Part shown: positions 1 through 7,906 of the stretch, piece after piece
Layout: each line of letters begins with the position of its first letter
Position numbering within the stretch: the stretch's first letter is position 1
Assembly (NCBI RefSeq): GCF_009754905.2
Contig: NZ_CP066775.1
Location: forward strand, 3,224,001 to 3,288,000
From: Mucilaginibacter ginkgonis
GTDB lineage: Bacteria; Bacteroidota; Bacteroidia; Sphingobacteriales; Sphingobacteriaceae
Length of the DNA: 64,000 nt
Direction: 5' to 3'
The notes under the pieces: generated by a model
Told to the model about the DNA's origin: nothing
What the model saw: only the letters and a program-made list of their open reading frames with translations
Databases searched by the model: none
Made by a program: the position numbers and the translations under genes

Positions 1-1
1 C

Positions 2-730
2 CATTCTCCCGTTGGCGGGCAGGGTATGAACACAGGTTTACAGGATGCTTACAACCTGGCATGGAAACTTGGTGGTGTAATTAACGGTTCGCTAATGCGT
101 GTTATCCTATCAAGTTACGCGGCGGAACGGATGCCGGTAGCTAAAACATTATTGAAAACCACCGACAGACTTTTTAACATAACCATGTCTACCTCATGGG
201 GCGCGCAGCTATTTAAGCGGTTTTTGATGCCGCCGTTGCTAAAAACATTGTGGAGTTTTAGCGGCTTTACTAAAGCATTGTTTATGCGTGTATCGCAAAT
301 TGGCATTAGCTATCGCGACAGTAAAATAAATCTTCACCTTAGCCAGGCAACGCACATCAAAGCAGGCGACCGGTTACCCTACCTTAAAATATACGACGAA
401 AAGAAGCAGATTGAAACAGACCTGCATGCATGGTGTACAAAAGCAGGTTTTACCATGATCGTTATGGGCACTATTGGCGAACAGGAACTGCACCGGTATG
501 CTAAATGGATCACCCAGAGTTTTGGTGCAGTGTTAAACTTCTTTTACCTGCCATATTCGACTAGAAATGATGGAGTGTTTAACGCTTTTGAAATAAAAGC
601 AGGACACATTAAGACGCTCATTATACGGCCGGACAATTATATTGGCCTTATAGCAGACAGTGCAGATTTGGGCATTGTCAACAACTACCTCATCAACACA
701 GCTTTGATAAACTCAAAGTCAACTGTTTAA
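2..730 (+). CDS. FAD-dependent aromatic-type monooxygenase, C-terminal part (cut by window edge)
   Basis: Frame is open from base 2, so the gene begins left of the window. The visible part opens with HSPVGGQGMNTGLQDAYNLA, followed by WKL: the GD-type flavin-contact motif of class A flavoprotein monooxygenases (PF01494, PheA/MhpA group), in which FAD ribityl and pyrophosphate are held next to the active site. The second half (GDRLPYLKIYDEKKQ) resembles the thioredoxin-like C-terminal domain of phenol hydroxylase-type enzymes. An internal ATG at base 26 is not the start because the conserved motif precedes it. Substrate cannot be read from this fragment. The family assignment is firm; hydroxylation of an aromatic or polyketide-like ring is family knowledge only. 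Confidence 0.85.
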   Translation, partial: HSPVGGQGMNTGLQDAYNLAWKLGGVINGSLMRVILSSYAAERMPVAKTLLKTTDRLFNITMSTSWGAQLFKRFLMPPLLKTLWSFSGFTKALFMRVSQIGISYRDSKINLHLSQATHIKAGDRLPYLKIYDEKKQIETDLHAWCTKAGFTMIVMGTIGEQELHRYAKWITQSFGAVLNFFYLPYSTRNDGVFNAFEIKAGHIKTLIIRPDNYIGLIADSADLGIVNNYLINTALINSKSTV

Positions 731-754
731 TTACCAGCATTATAAAATATTCAT

Positions 755-770
755 TTGGCACAATCCTTGC
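755..770 (+). promoter_or_regulatory. Sigma-54 (RpoN) -24/-12 promoter
   Basis: TTGGCACAATCCTTGC matches the RpoN consensus TGGCAC-N5-TTGC, with GG at 757-758 and GC at 769-770 exactly 12 bases apart. The predicted transcription start is about 781-783, just upstream of the receiver gene. This rules out an ATG at 755 that overlaps the motif. An enhancer-binding activator should be needed; none is in the window. Confidence 0.75.
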
Positions 771-808
771 GTTTTGATAAAACGTATATGAAGATGCGGC
801 CTTTTAAA

Positions 809-1174
809 ATGAAGAAACGGATTCTGGTCATTGATGATGACCCGGGGATATTAGATGCCCTGCAAATAATGCTTGAAAGTGATAACTACGAAGTAAGGCC
901 TCTTGGTCGTGCTGATAAGATATTTGAGGAAATAGACGCCTTTGAGCCGGACCTTATACTTATGGATGTAATGCTTGCTGGTGTAGACGGCCGTAACGTT
1001 TGTAAGGCACTCAAGGCCGAAGGCAAATACAGCTTAATACCAACCATATTAATTTCGGCAAATATAAATGCCTACAGCATAATGTTCGAAAAAGGGGCGC
1101 CTAATGATTTTGTGTCGAAGCCTTTCGATATGGAAGACTTGCTGCATAGAATTGAAGTTCAGCTGGCGGCATGA
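809..1174 (+). CDS. Single-domain response regulator (receiver only)
   Basis: A 121-residue CheY-like receiver with no output domain. MKKRILVIDDDPGILDAL gives the acidic pocket (DDD), LILMDVML the phospho-acceptor Asp, TILISAN the switch Ser and FVSKPF the conserved Lys. I start at 809 (MKKRIL...) because a sigma-54 promoter at 755-770 lies inside the longer frame beginning at 755; ATGs at 788 and 794 are alternatives. No kinase is adjacent. It may act as a phosphate shuttle, or partner one of the orphan histidine kinases at 43-55 kb, which is speculation. Confidence 0.88.
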   Translation: MKKRILVIDDDPGILDALQIMLESDNYEVRPLGRADKIFEEIDAFEPDLILMDVMLAGVDGRNVCKALKAEGKYSLIPTILISANINAYSIMFEKGAPNDFVSKPFDMEDLLHRIEVQLAA

Positions 1175-1774
1175 TTATCCGTGGATAGTTTCGCTTTTAC
1201 CGTAATTTTTAATAACCTCAGCTTCGTACGCTAAAAAGTCTGCCCAACGCTTATCTACGTCAATACTGCCTGCATATTTTTTAGCAAACTTCAGGAACAT
1301 AGTGTAATGCCCTGCCTCACTGATCATTAATTCGTGGTAAAAGGCAGATAGTTCTTCATCATCAATATTTTCTGACAGTACCTTAAAGCGCTCACAGCTG
1401 CGGGCTTCTATCATTGCAGAGAAAAGTAATTTCTCTACCAGCTGCTGCTCGCGTCCTCCTCCCTTAATTACAAACTTGGCCAGTTCTTTTACGTAGCTGT
1501 CTGCACGCTCCTTGCCTAGTACATAGCCGCGGGTAATAATAATGTCGTGCACACGCTTAAAATGATCCATCTCCTCTTGCACAAGTAATGCCATTTCTTG
1601 CACCAAGTCGCTCAGGTTAGGGTTTTGAACGATTAAAGTAATTGCGTTGGTGGCTGCCTTTTGTTCGCAAAAAGCGTGATCGGTTAGTATCTCCTCGATA
1701 TTACCTTCAACTACATTTTTAACCCATTGCGGGTCGGTTGGCAACTGCAGCTTTAAAATGGTTCTCTCACTCAC
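1175..1774 (-). CDS. miaE: tRNA-(ms2io6A)-hydroxylase MiaE-like
   Basis: A 199-residue ferritin-like diiron protein matching MiaE, which hydroxylates the isopentenyl group of ms2i6A at position 37 of tRNAs using O2. Iron ligands are visible as DHAFCEQKAA, EEMDHFKRV (ExxH), IEARSCERF and SEAGHYTMF (ExxH), in the usual order over four helices. Length is normal. The start overlaps the stop of the upstream DNA glycosylase by 4 bases (ATGA type), so the two are probably co-transcribed. It converges on the receiver gene with no gap. The family is well recognised; the exact tRNA target is taken from the family. Confidence 0.9.
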   Translation of the reverse strand: MSERTILKLQLPTDPQWVKNVVEGNIEEILTDHAFCEQKAATNAITLIVQNPNLSDLVQEMALLVQEEMDHFKRVHDIIITRGYVLGKERADSYVKELAKFVIKGGGREQQLVEKLLFSAMIEARSCERFKVLSENIDDEELSAFYHELMISEAGHYTMFLKFAKKYAGSIDVDKRWADFLAYEAEVIKNYGKSETIHG

Positions 1775-2415
1775 AAAGGCAAAGATATTGTTTTGCCGCG
1801 GCTGCTTAAATAAAAATGCCAGAGCAGCATAGTAGCAACCGTTCTGTAAGGGCGCCAGTGTTCTGCCAGCGAAATAAGCATGTCTTTGGTAGTTTCTTTT
1901 GGCAATTGCTTCAACTTTTTGAATGCAAGCACTGCTGCTAAATCTCCGGATGGGAAAATATCCGCACGTTGCAAAACAAACATCAGGTAAACATCTACCG
2001 TCCAGTTGCCAATGCCTTTAATCGAGATTAATACCTGACGGACTTCATCGTCGGTCGTGTTTTCAGAGGCCTCCAAGTTTATTTGCCCGCTAAAGATTGC
2101 TTCAGCCAGGCAACGCGTATAAGCCATTTTTTGCCGGCTGAAGTAGCAAGCCTTAAATTCAGCATCGCTAAGCTGCAAGACCCGCGCAGGCGTAATTTCT
2201 TGTACGGCTTCCTTAAGTTTATTCAGAGCCGCCAGGGCAGAGGCTAAGGACACCTGCTGCTCCAGTATAATATGTACCAGCGACTCAAACGTATTTGGCC
2301 TTGACCACATTGGCGGGTAGCCGTAATTGTCTATGATCCGTTTTAGGTCTGCATCTTTTGCCGCAAGGGTGTCACAAATCGAGTGGAAGCTTTCTTGATT
2401 AAACGTCGAAAACAT
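1771..2415 (-). CDS. AlkA-like DNA-3-methyladenine glycosylase (HhH-GPD)
   Basis: About 214 residues of the HhH-GPD superfamily. The helix-hairpin-helix is IKGIGNWTVDVYLMF and the catalytic Asp lies in the following PSGD motif. The N-terminal AlkA-type beta domain is absent, as in the short MAG II enzymes. Expected role: excision of alkylated bases (3-methyladenine and related) by base flipping in the cytoplasm. I start at the ATG at 2415 (MFSTFNQESF); a TTG at 2424 would add three residues. It is divergent from rarA with only 38 bases between starts, so the promoters must overlap. It is translationally coupled to miaE. Confidence 0.87.
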   Translation of the reverse strand: MFSTFNQESFHSICDTLAAKDADLKRIIDNYGYPPMWSRPNTFESLVHIILEQQVSLASALAALNKLKEAVQEITPARVLQLSDAEFKACYFSRQKMAYTRCLAEAIFSGQINLEASENTTDDEVRQVLISIKGIGNWTVDVYLMFVLQRADIFPSGDLAAVLAFKKLKQLPKETTKDMLISLAEHWRPYRTVATMLLWHFYLSSRGKTISLPL

Positions 2416-2453
2416 TACTCGCAAATTTCACATTCTTTGCCGAAATTTACTGT

Positions 2454-3734
2454 ATGAATAACCTACCACCGCTGGCAGAACGGATGCGGCCTAAGTCGCT
2501 CGACAATTATGTAGGTCAGCAGCATCTGGTTGGTCCTGGTGCGGTGCTCCGTAAAGCGATCGAGTCGGGATCGCTGCCGTCAATGATCTTTTGGGGGCCG
2601 CCCGGGGTTGGTAAAACCACTTTGGCTTACATCATTTCGCAGAGCCTTTACAGGCCATTCTTTTCGCTTAGTGCCATAAATTCCGGGGTGAAAGATGTGC
2701 GCGAAGTAATTGAAAAGGCATCGTTGCTTAAGCAGGAGGGTGAGACCTTGCCGATTTTGTTTATAGATGAGATACACCGATTTTCAAAGTCACAGCAGGA
2801 CTCACTTTTAGGGGCGGTTGAACGTGGCATTGTTACGCTGATAGGCGCGACAACGGAGAACCCTTCTTTCGAAGTAATATCGGCTTTGCTATCGCGATGC
2901 CAGGTTTACATTTTGCAGCATCTGGAAGAGCAGGACTTGCTTGATTTGCTAAAGAAAGCGCAAAAGGAAGATGTAGTCCTTAGCAAAAAGAAGATTACAA
3001 TAAAAGAGCATGAAGCGTTACTGCGGCTCTCAGGCGGTGATGCGCGCAAATTGCTGAATATATTCGAGTTACTCATCAATGCTTTTGATACCAGGAACAT
3101 CACCATCACGAACGATGTAGTTCTGGACCATGTGCAGCAAAATATGGCGCTGTATGACAAAACGGGAGAGCAACATTACGACATTATATCGGCATTCATC
3201 AAATCTATGCGTGGCAGTGACCCCAACGGCGCGATATACTGGCTGGCCCGGATGCTTACCGGCGGTGAAGACCCGCTTTTTATTGCCCGCAGGATGCTGA
3301 TCTTAGCATCAGAGGACATTGGCAACGCTAACCCGAACGCCCTATTGCTTGCCCAAAGCTGTTTCGAGGCGGTCAACAAAATCGGTATGCCGGAATCGCA
3401 ATTGATTCTTTCGCAAACTGTTATATACCTGGCAACCTCTCCTAAAAGTAATTCGGCTACAACGGCTATCGGCGCCGCTATGGCTTTGGTAAAGCAAACC
3501 GGAGACCTGCCCGTGCCGCTGCACCTACGTAACGCGCCAACCAAGCTGATGAAGAACATTGGCTACGGCAAGAACTATAAATACGCACATACTTTTGAAA
3601 ATAACTTTATAGACCAGGATTTTCTTCCGGAGGCTGTTAGGGGAACCAAACTATACGAACCGGGCAACAATGCACGGGAAAACGAAGCCAAAGAGAAACT
3701 AAAGAAGCTTTGGGGGAAAAGGTATGGGTATTAA
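2454..3734 (+). CDS. rarA: Replication-associated recombination protein A (MgsA/RarA AAA+ ATPase)
   Basis: A 426-residue AAA+ ATPase of the RarA/MgsA/WRNIP1 family, a clamp-loader relative acting at stalled replication forks. It has N-terminal LAERMRPKSLDNYVGQQHL, Walker A GPPGVGKTT (about residues 46-54), Walker B LFIDEIHRF, sensor 1 GATTENPSF and the characteristic C-terminal part (SDPNGAIYWLARML, EDIGNANPNAL) that forms the tetramerisation region. Full length. The short divergent spacing with a DNA glycosylase gene fits a DNA-maintenance neighbourhood. Confidence 0.96.
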   Translation: MNNLPPLAERMRPKSLDNYVGQQHLVGPGAVLRKAIESGSLPSMIFWGPPGVGKTTLAYIISQSLYRPFFSLSAINSGVKDVREVIEKASLLKQEGETLPILFIDEIHRFSKSQQDSLLGAVERGIVTLIGATTENPSFEVISALLSRCQVYILQHLEEQDLLDLLKKAQKEDVVLSKKKITIKEHEALLRLSGGDARKLLNIFELLINAFDTRNITITNDVVLDHVQQNMALYDKTGEQHYDIISAFIKSMRGSDPNGAIYWLARMLTGGEDPLFIARRMLILASEDIGNANPNALLLAQSCFEAVNKIGMPESQLILSQTVIYLATSPKSNSATTAIGAAMALVKQTGDLPVPLHLRNAPTKLMKNIGYGKNYKYAHTFENNFIDQDFLPEAVRGTKLYEPGNNARENEAKEKLKKLWGKRYGY

Positions 3735-3757
3735 GCCGCCGCACCCCAAATAAAGCA

Positions 3758-3955
3758 CTATCCAACTTTTCTGTATTTGTACTTACCCTTAATATGGTAG
3801 TTTAAATATTGCCCTTTTGATTGGGCTGCAAGCATTTGATTATACTCCCTTTGCGGCACATCCTTATAATCATACACCATCCCGCTGGTATAAGTAATGC
3901 GCAAATTTTTTGATTGCTCATTGTAATCCATGTGTGCCACAACGCTCGACGGCAT
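3758..3955 (-). CDS. KTSC domain small protein
   Basis: 65 residues forming one KTSC domain (PF13619): MDYNEQSKNLRITYTSGMVY, then YKDVPQREYNQMLAAQSKGQ and a YLNYHIKGKYKYRKV end. The name-giving C-terminal KTSC is replaced by YKYRKV. Such domains are found alone or fused to lysyl-tRNA synthetase and nucleic-acid proteins; function is unknown. It converges on rarA with 23 bases between the stops. Confidence 0.8.
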   Translation of the reverse strand: MPSSVVAHMDYNEQSKNLRITYTSGMVYDYKDVPQREYNQMLAAQSKGQYLNYHIKGKYKYRKVG

Positions 3956-4087
3956 ATTTGTACAACGCCATTCAACCTAAAAAGCTTTGAAATTTTTTTA
4001 AATATTTAGTGTAACATACACACTATGTGTTGCGTCTATTACTTTTTTTAAATGCTTTGCTCAACCCAAAGCCTTAATTATCACAAT

Positions 4088-5056
4088 ATGAAAGCACTAA
4101 AAGTGATCGGTATCATCCTTTCCGCATTAATTGTAATTATCATTGCCGCTGGTACCTTTGTGAAGGTTGCGCTTCCTAATACTGGCAAAGCCCCTAAAAT
4201 AAAAATAGAACGTACTGCCGAGCGTATTAAACGGGGTGACTATCTGGCTAACCATGTTTCGGTATGTATGGACTGCCACAGTACGCGCGACTGGGGTTCA
4301 TACGCAGGACCTATGATAGGTGGCCTTGGCGCCGGAGGTGAAAAATTTGATCAGCAAATGGGTTTCCCGGGCAAGTTTTATGCACCTAACATTACCCCTT
4401 ACAAGTTAGCCAACTGGACAGACGGAGAAATTTATCGCGCATTAACCACCGGCGTTAACAACAACGGCAAAGCGTTATTCCCCCTTATGCCCTGGGAGCA
4501 CGTTGGCTTGATGGACCGGGAAGACGTCTACAGCATCATTGCTTACCTGCGCACCCTACCTGCCATTAATAAAGATGTGCCTGCGCCACAATTGGATTTT
4601 CCGGTGAATTTTATCGTCAACACAATGCCGCATAAGGCGAACCCGGGAAAGTTACCGGCAGAAAGTGATAGTGTAAAATATGGTGGCTACCTGGTGAATG
4701 CAGCAGGGTGCGTTGACTGCCATAGTAAAGTTGACCACGGCGCAAAAATTGCAGGAACGGAATTCGGCGGCGGAATGGAGTTTAAGCAGCCTGCAGGTGT
4801 GTTAACCTCAGCCAATATTACGCCTGATACGGAAACCGGCATCGGTACCTGGACCAAAGAGATGTTTGTGCAGCGGTTTAAATCACTTGACGGGAAAGCG
4901 GCAACAGCAAGAAAATTAGGTAAAGGTGATGTGAATACCGTGATGCCCTGGTACATGTATGCCGGTATGAAGCCAACTGACCTTGGCGCAATTTACGCTT
5001 ACCTGCACAGCCTGAAGCCGATAAAAAACAAAGTCGTAAAATTTAAAAGATCCTAA
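4088..5056 (+). CDS. Membrane-anchored di-haem cytochrome c
   Basis: About 322 residues. One N-terminal membrane helix (VIGIILSALIVIIIAAGTF) is followed by two class I cytochrome c domains with haem sites CMDCH and CVDCH, and likely Met ligands in the LFPLMPWEH and VNTVMPWYMY segments. Electron carrier on the periplasmic face, of the kind paired with dehydrogenases or terminal oxidases. I use the ATG at 4088 (MKALKVIG) rather than 4052, since the signal anchor begins there. It stands alone, followed by a bidirectional terminator. The redox partner cannot be deduced. Confidence 0.9.
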   Translation: MKALKVIGIILSALIVIIIAAGTFVKVALPNTGKAPKIKIERTAERIKRGDYLANHVSVCMDCHSTRDWGSYAGPMIGGLGAGGEKFDQQMGFPGKFYAPNITPYKLANWTDGEIYRALTTGVNNNGKALFPLMPWEHVGLMDREDVYSIIAYLRTLPAINKDVPAPQLDFPVNFIVNTMPHKANPGKLPAESDSVKYGGYLVNAAGCVDCHSKVDHGAKIAGTEFGGGMEFKQPAGVLTSANITPDTETGIGTWTKEMFVQRFKSLDGKAATARKLGKGDVNTVMPWYMYAGMKPTDLGAIYAYLHSLKPIKNKVVKFKRS

Positions 5057-5072
5057 ACCGCTGATATTAATT

Positions 5073-5100
5073 AAGTGATGGCTACGGCCATCACTTTTAT
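5073..5100. terminator. Bidirectional intrinsic terminator
   Basis: AAGTGATGGC (5073-5082), loop TACG, GCCATCACTT (5087-5096): a perfect 10-bp stem flanked by T-rich sequence to the right and an A/T-rich stretch to the left. It lies between the convergent cytochrome c and phosphopantetheinyl transferase genes and can serve both; the latter's stop codon is inside it. Confidence 0.8.
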
Positions 5101-5732
5101 TTACAGTTTATTATTGCGTAAGCTACGTAATTGCCATGGTGAGCAAATGAAGCGATTAGGCCGGTGTCTAAGCCATCGTTTAAGATAACAGGGTAACCGG
5201 CAGGCTTTTTTGAAAAAGAAATATTTGCTCCCGGCATCATTTCCACTAATTTACGAGCAAGCAGTGATCTTACCGCGGCAGATTGATGTAAATATTCAGT
5301 AGTGTCAATTTGCTGAACATCGATGAGAACGTCATCAGCGTTAAATGACGAGGCAGCCACTGTATGAATAAAATTTTGGGTGATGATGGTTTGGCATAGA
5401 ATTTCATCGGTATCGGCATAGTGGACAAATTTATACCATGAACGTATGCCACTCGTGGCATTTTGCTCTTGGCTAAATTCTAAAAATTCCAGTTCTAAAG
5501 TGGTGGGCGAAAAAATCAGTCCGGATTGATGCCGTTTCTGTAGCTTGTAAACAGCTTCTTTAGCAGACCAAAGCATCCAAACATAGTTGACAAAGGAAAT
5601 GGTATCGGTCGGCAGTCTTTGATATTGGTCCTGTTCGGCTTTTGAAAGTATTTTGGAGTAAAATTTAATACTGCCCGTGCGTTCCGGATCAATGAAGTTT
5701 AGATCGACAATGTCGTTGCCGATGCTAAGCAT
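5097..5732 (-). CDS. 4'-phosphopantetheinyl transferase (Sfp/AcpS superfamily)
   Basis: 211 residues. IGNDIVDLNFIDPER at the N-terminus holds the Mg-binding Asp of the AcpS/Sfp fold and WMLWSAKEAVYKLQKR is the W-x-x-KE-A-x-x-K signature. It transfers phosphopantetheine from CoA to a Ser of a carrier protein. Its start shares a base with the stop of the acyl carrier protein gene, so it is almost certainly the dedicated activator of that carrier and the last gene of a six-gene operon. Longer than a housekeeping AcpS (about 125 residues), which fits a secondary pathway. Confidence 0.9.
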   Translation of the reverse strand: MLSIGNDIVDLNFIDPERTGSIKFYSKILSKAEQDQYQRLPTDTISFVNYVWMLWSAKEAVYKLQKRHQSGLIFSPTTLELEFLEFSQEQNATSGIRSWYKFVHYADTDEILCQTIITQNFIHTVAASSFNADDVLIDVQQIDTTEYLHQSAAVRSLLARKLVEMMPGANISFSKKPAGYPVILNDGLDTGLIASFAHHGNYVAYAIINCK

Positions 5733-5983
5733 TACTGCGCCATTTTTTCTGAAATAACGTCGATGCAGCTGCCCACGTTAGTCATCTTATCTGCAGAATC
5801 GTAATCTATCTCGATGCTATAATTATTCTCTGCATCGATAATGATGTCTACCAAATTTGCAGAGTTGATCTTCAGGTCTTTAATAAGGTCGGTTTCTTCG
5901 TTAATGTTAGCCAGTGCCTCTTTCTCAGTAGTATAAGGATTCAGTACTTTTTTTAACTCTTCAAGTATCTCTGTTCTCGTCAT
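5732..5983 (-). CDS. Acyl carrier protein (specialised)
   Basis: 83 residues with acyl-carrier helices: ILEELKKVLNPY, then LIKDLKINSANLVDIIIDAE, then a short third helix. The phosphopantetheine Ser is the S of INSANL; the usual DSL motif is changed to NSA, as in carriers of secondary-metabolism lines rather than AcpP. Overlaps the ketosynthase stop by one base and the transferase start by one base. Expected to hold the growing acyl chain for the operon enzymes. The atypical Ser context suggests it is not interchangeable with the primary carrier (inference). Confidence 0.88.
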   Translation of the reverse strand: MTRTEILEELKKVLNPYTTEKEALANINEETDLIKDLKINSANLVDIIIDAENNYSIEIDYDSADKMTNVGSCIDVISEKMAQ

Positions 5984-7254
5984 TAGTTGTCAAATTTTGA
6001 AAAAATAAGGCAGCTGTTTACATCGCCAAAGCCAAAGTTAGCTTTTGCAACGAAATTTATTGGTGTTTTCACCATTTTAGTTGGCAAACTTTTAGTACTG
6101 ATCAGTTCACTAATACCCGGATTTGGGTCTTCCAGATTGATATTAGGATGCACAAAACCATGCACTATCTGCAAAATTGCCGCTATACTTTCAATAGAAC
6201 CTGCGGCACTAAGGCTATGGCCTATCATTGATTTAAGCGAATTCACGTAAGGAAAATCGTCACCGCTGCGGCCTAATGCTGTACACCAATTTTGTATCTC
6301 CTGCCTGTCGGCCATTGTTGCTGTCAAGTGCCCGCTTATGGCATCTATATGTTTGGGATCTATACCCGATCTTTCAATTGCTTCTTCTATACAACGCGTA
6401 ACACCGGCGGGGTTCGGGGCTGTCATGGACCCTCCCTGGCGCTGGCCACCGCTGTTGTTACTGCCGCCCAGTATCTCGGCATATATCTTTGCGCCACGTG
6501 CAAGGGCATATTCCAGATCTTCAATGACTAGAGCACCCGCACCCGATCCTGGTACAAATCCGCCGGCGCTGGCACTCATTGGCCGTGACGCTTTTTCCGG
6601 CTCGTCATTGAATTTTCTGGATAAAACCCGCATCGAGTCGAAAGAACCGAATACATAGGTATCTACGTATTCTGCGCTCCCTACCAGCATACGTTTGGCG
6701 TAGCCCGCTTTAATATGGTCATAACCCATCAAGATGGCTTGAGTGCCTGTAGCACAGGCGGCAGAGTTGGTAATTACTGAATTTGCCAAACCCAACCTAC
6801 CCGAGATATATGAGGTAACACCACTGTTCATGGATTGCTCCACCACGCGCGATCCTAATTTTTTTGCTTCTTTGTTGTCAACGCGGGTGATCACGTTTTT
6901 CATTGCCTCGGTATCAGCAACGCTGTTGCCAAAAATGCAACCGGTGTCCCAGATTGGTTCTTCTGTTTCCGTAGATAAGCCGGCATCTTTCCAGGCATCT
7001 ATTGCGGCAACTAACCCATATCCAATGCCCCGTGCCTTTAAACCGTAAAAGCTTACTTCAGATATATAATCACGCAGCATTTCCCAGTCAAACGGCGGCA
7101 CCCCAGCAACCTGGCAGCTAAACCTTAACTCTTCGTAATGCGGTACAAACCTAATGCCCGACTTGCCTTGCTGTATCGCATCTAAAAAAGCAGGTATCCC
7201 TACACCATTCGGCGATACAACACCCATACCCGTAACAACAACCCGCCTGCTCAC
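5983..7254 (-). CDS. Beta-ketoacyl-ACP synthase (KAS I/II-like)
   Basis: 423 residues, full KAS length. Starts RRVVVTGMGVVSPNGVG; active-site Cys in NSAACATGTQAI; first catalytic His in SGHLTATMADRQE (family HGTxT altered to HLTAT but His kept); Lys and second His in SLKSMIGHSLSAAGS. The Cys-His-His triad is intact, so it should condense acyl and malonyl units rather than act as a chain-length factor. The 5' end overlaps the dehydratase stop by 4 bases. Substrate is unknown. In Bacteroidota similar KAS genes occur in flexirubin/aryl polyene loci, but the rest of such loci is absent here. Confidence 0.92.
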   Translation of the reverse strand: MSRRVVVTGMGVVSPNGVGIPAFLDAIQQGKSGIRFVPHYEELRFSCQVAGVPPFDWEMLRDYISEVSFYGLKARGIGYGLVAAIDAWKDAGLSTETEEPIWDTGCIFGNSVADTEAMKNVITRVDNKEAKKLGSRVVEQSMNSGVTSYISGRLGLANSVITNSAACATGTQAILMGYDHIKAGYAKRMLVGSAEYVDTYVFGSFDSMRVLSRKFNDEPEKASRPMSASAGGFVPGSGAGALVIEDLEYALARGAKIYAEILGGSNNSGGQRQGGSMTAPNPAGVTRCIEEAIERSGIDPKHIDAISGHLTATMADRQEIQNWCTALGRSGDDFPYVNSLKSMIGHSLSAAGSIESIAAILQIVHGFVHPNINLEDPNPGISELISTKSLPTKMVKTPINFVAKANFGFGDVNSCLIFSKFDN

Positions 7255-7712
7255 TTCTTAAATCCCGCGTTTTTAATAATGCCCGAAAATATTCCTCTGG
7301 CAATAAGCTCTCCCTTGGTGTCCAGCATTTCTACATCACACTTTAACTTCCCAAACCTGAAATATACTTTCTTTGAGTTCACGATCACTTTTTGACCCGG
7401 AAGAACCACTTTATTGAAAGCGACATCTGTCGACGTGAGTAATGGAAACATTGGCTCATCACTCGCATCATACACATCGCCTTCATGCATGATTAAAAAT
7501 ATCCCCAGTACCACAAGCCCTATTTGTGCCATAATCTCTGTGATGATGACACCCGGTGTAACCGGGTTGCCTACAAAATGGTCCTCGTAAAAAAAGGCAT
7601 CTTCTCTCAGGGTGTAATCGCCGCTCACTCCGTCAGTATCCAAAGAGTAAATATGGTCTACGAACCTAAAAGACGATTTATAAGGTAGAAGGTTTAGTAT
7701 GTTTTTGTACAT
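7251..7712 (-). CDS. FabZ/FabA-like 3-hydroxyacyl-ACP dehydratase
   Basis: 153 residues with a single hot-dog fold. LLPYKSSFRFVDHIYSLD is the FabZ-type opening; the catalytic His sits in EDHFVGNPVTPGV and the acidic residue in TEIMAQIG, so the active site seems complete. Expected to dehydrate a 3-hydroxyacyl carrier intermediate. The ATG follows directly on the stop codon of a small membrane protein gene (zero gap) and its own end overlaps the ketosynthase by 4 bases. Confidence 0.87.
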   Translation of the reverse strand: MYKNILNLLPYKSSFRFVDHIYSLDTDGVSGDYTLREDAFFYEDHFVGNPVTPGVIITEIMAQIGLVVLGIFLIMHEGDVYDASDEPMFPLLTSTDVAFNKVVLPGQKVIVNSKKVYFRFGKLKCDVEMLDTKGELIARGIFSGIIKNAGFKK

Positions 7713-7904
7713 CTATTTAGTTTCTGAAGATGTTTTAATGTCGGCAGGGCGCTTGTTAAAGCGCTTTATAACGAATAATATCAGCAACATTGCGATGAAT
7801 ATGGCGGTGTACGTCCAAAACCTGATAGTACTATCAATCAGGATACTGCCAAATACGGCCGTCAAAGCACATATGTTTAGGTTTTGCTGTGATATGGTTT
7901 TCAT
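7713..7904 (-). CDS. Small single-pass membrane protein within the acyl-assembly operon
   Basis: 63 residues, unrecognised. Hydrophobic stretches at about residues 10-20 and 27-46 (FWTYTAIFIAMLLILFVI), then a basic/polar tail KRFNKRPADIKTSSETK. It is likely real because its ATG comes 2 bases after the reductase stop codon and its TAG is followed immediately by the ATG of the dehydratase, an arrangement unlikely by chance. A role in tethering the enzymes or product handling at the membrane is a guess from position. Confidence 0.65.
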   Translation of the reverse strand: MKTISQQNLNICALTAVFGSILIDSTIRFWTYTAIFIAMLLILFVIKRFNKRPADIKTSSETK

Positions 7905-7906
7905 AA

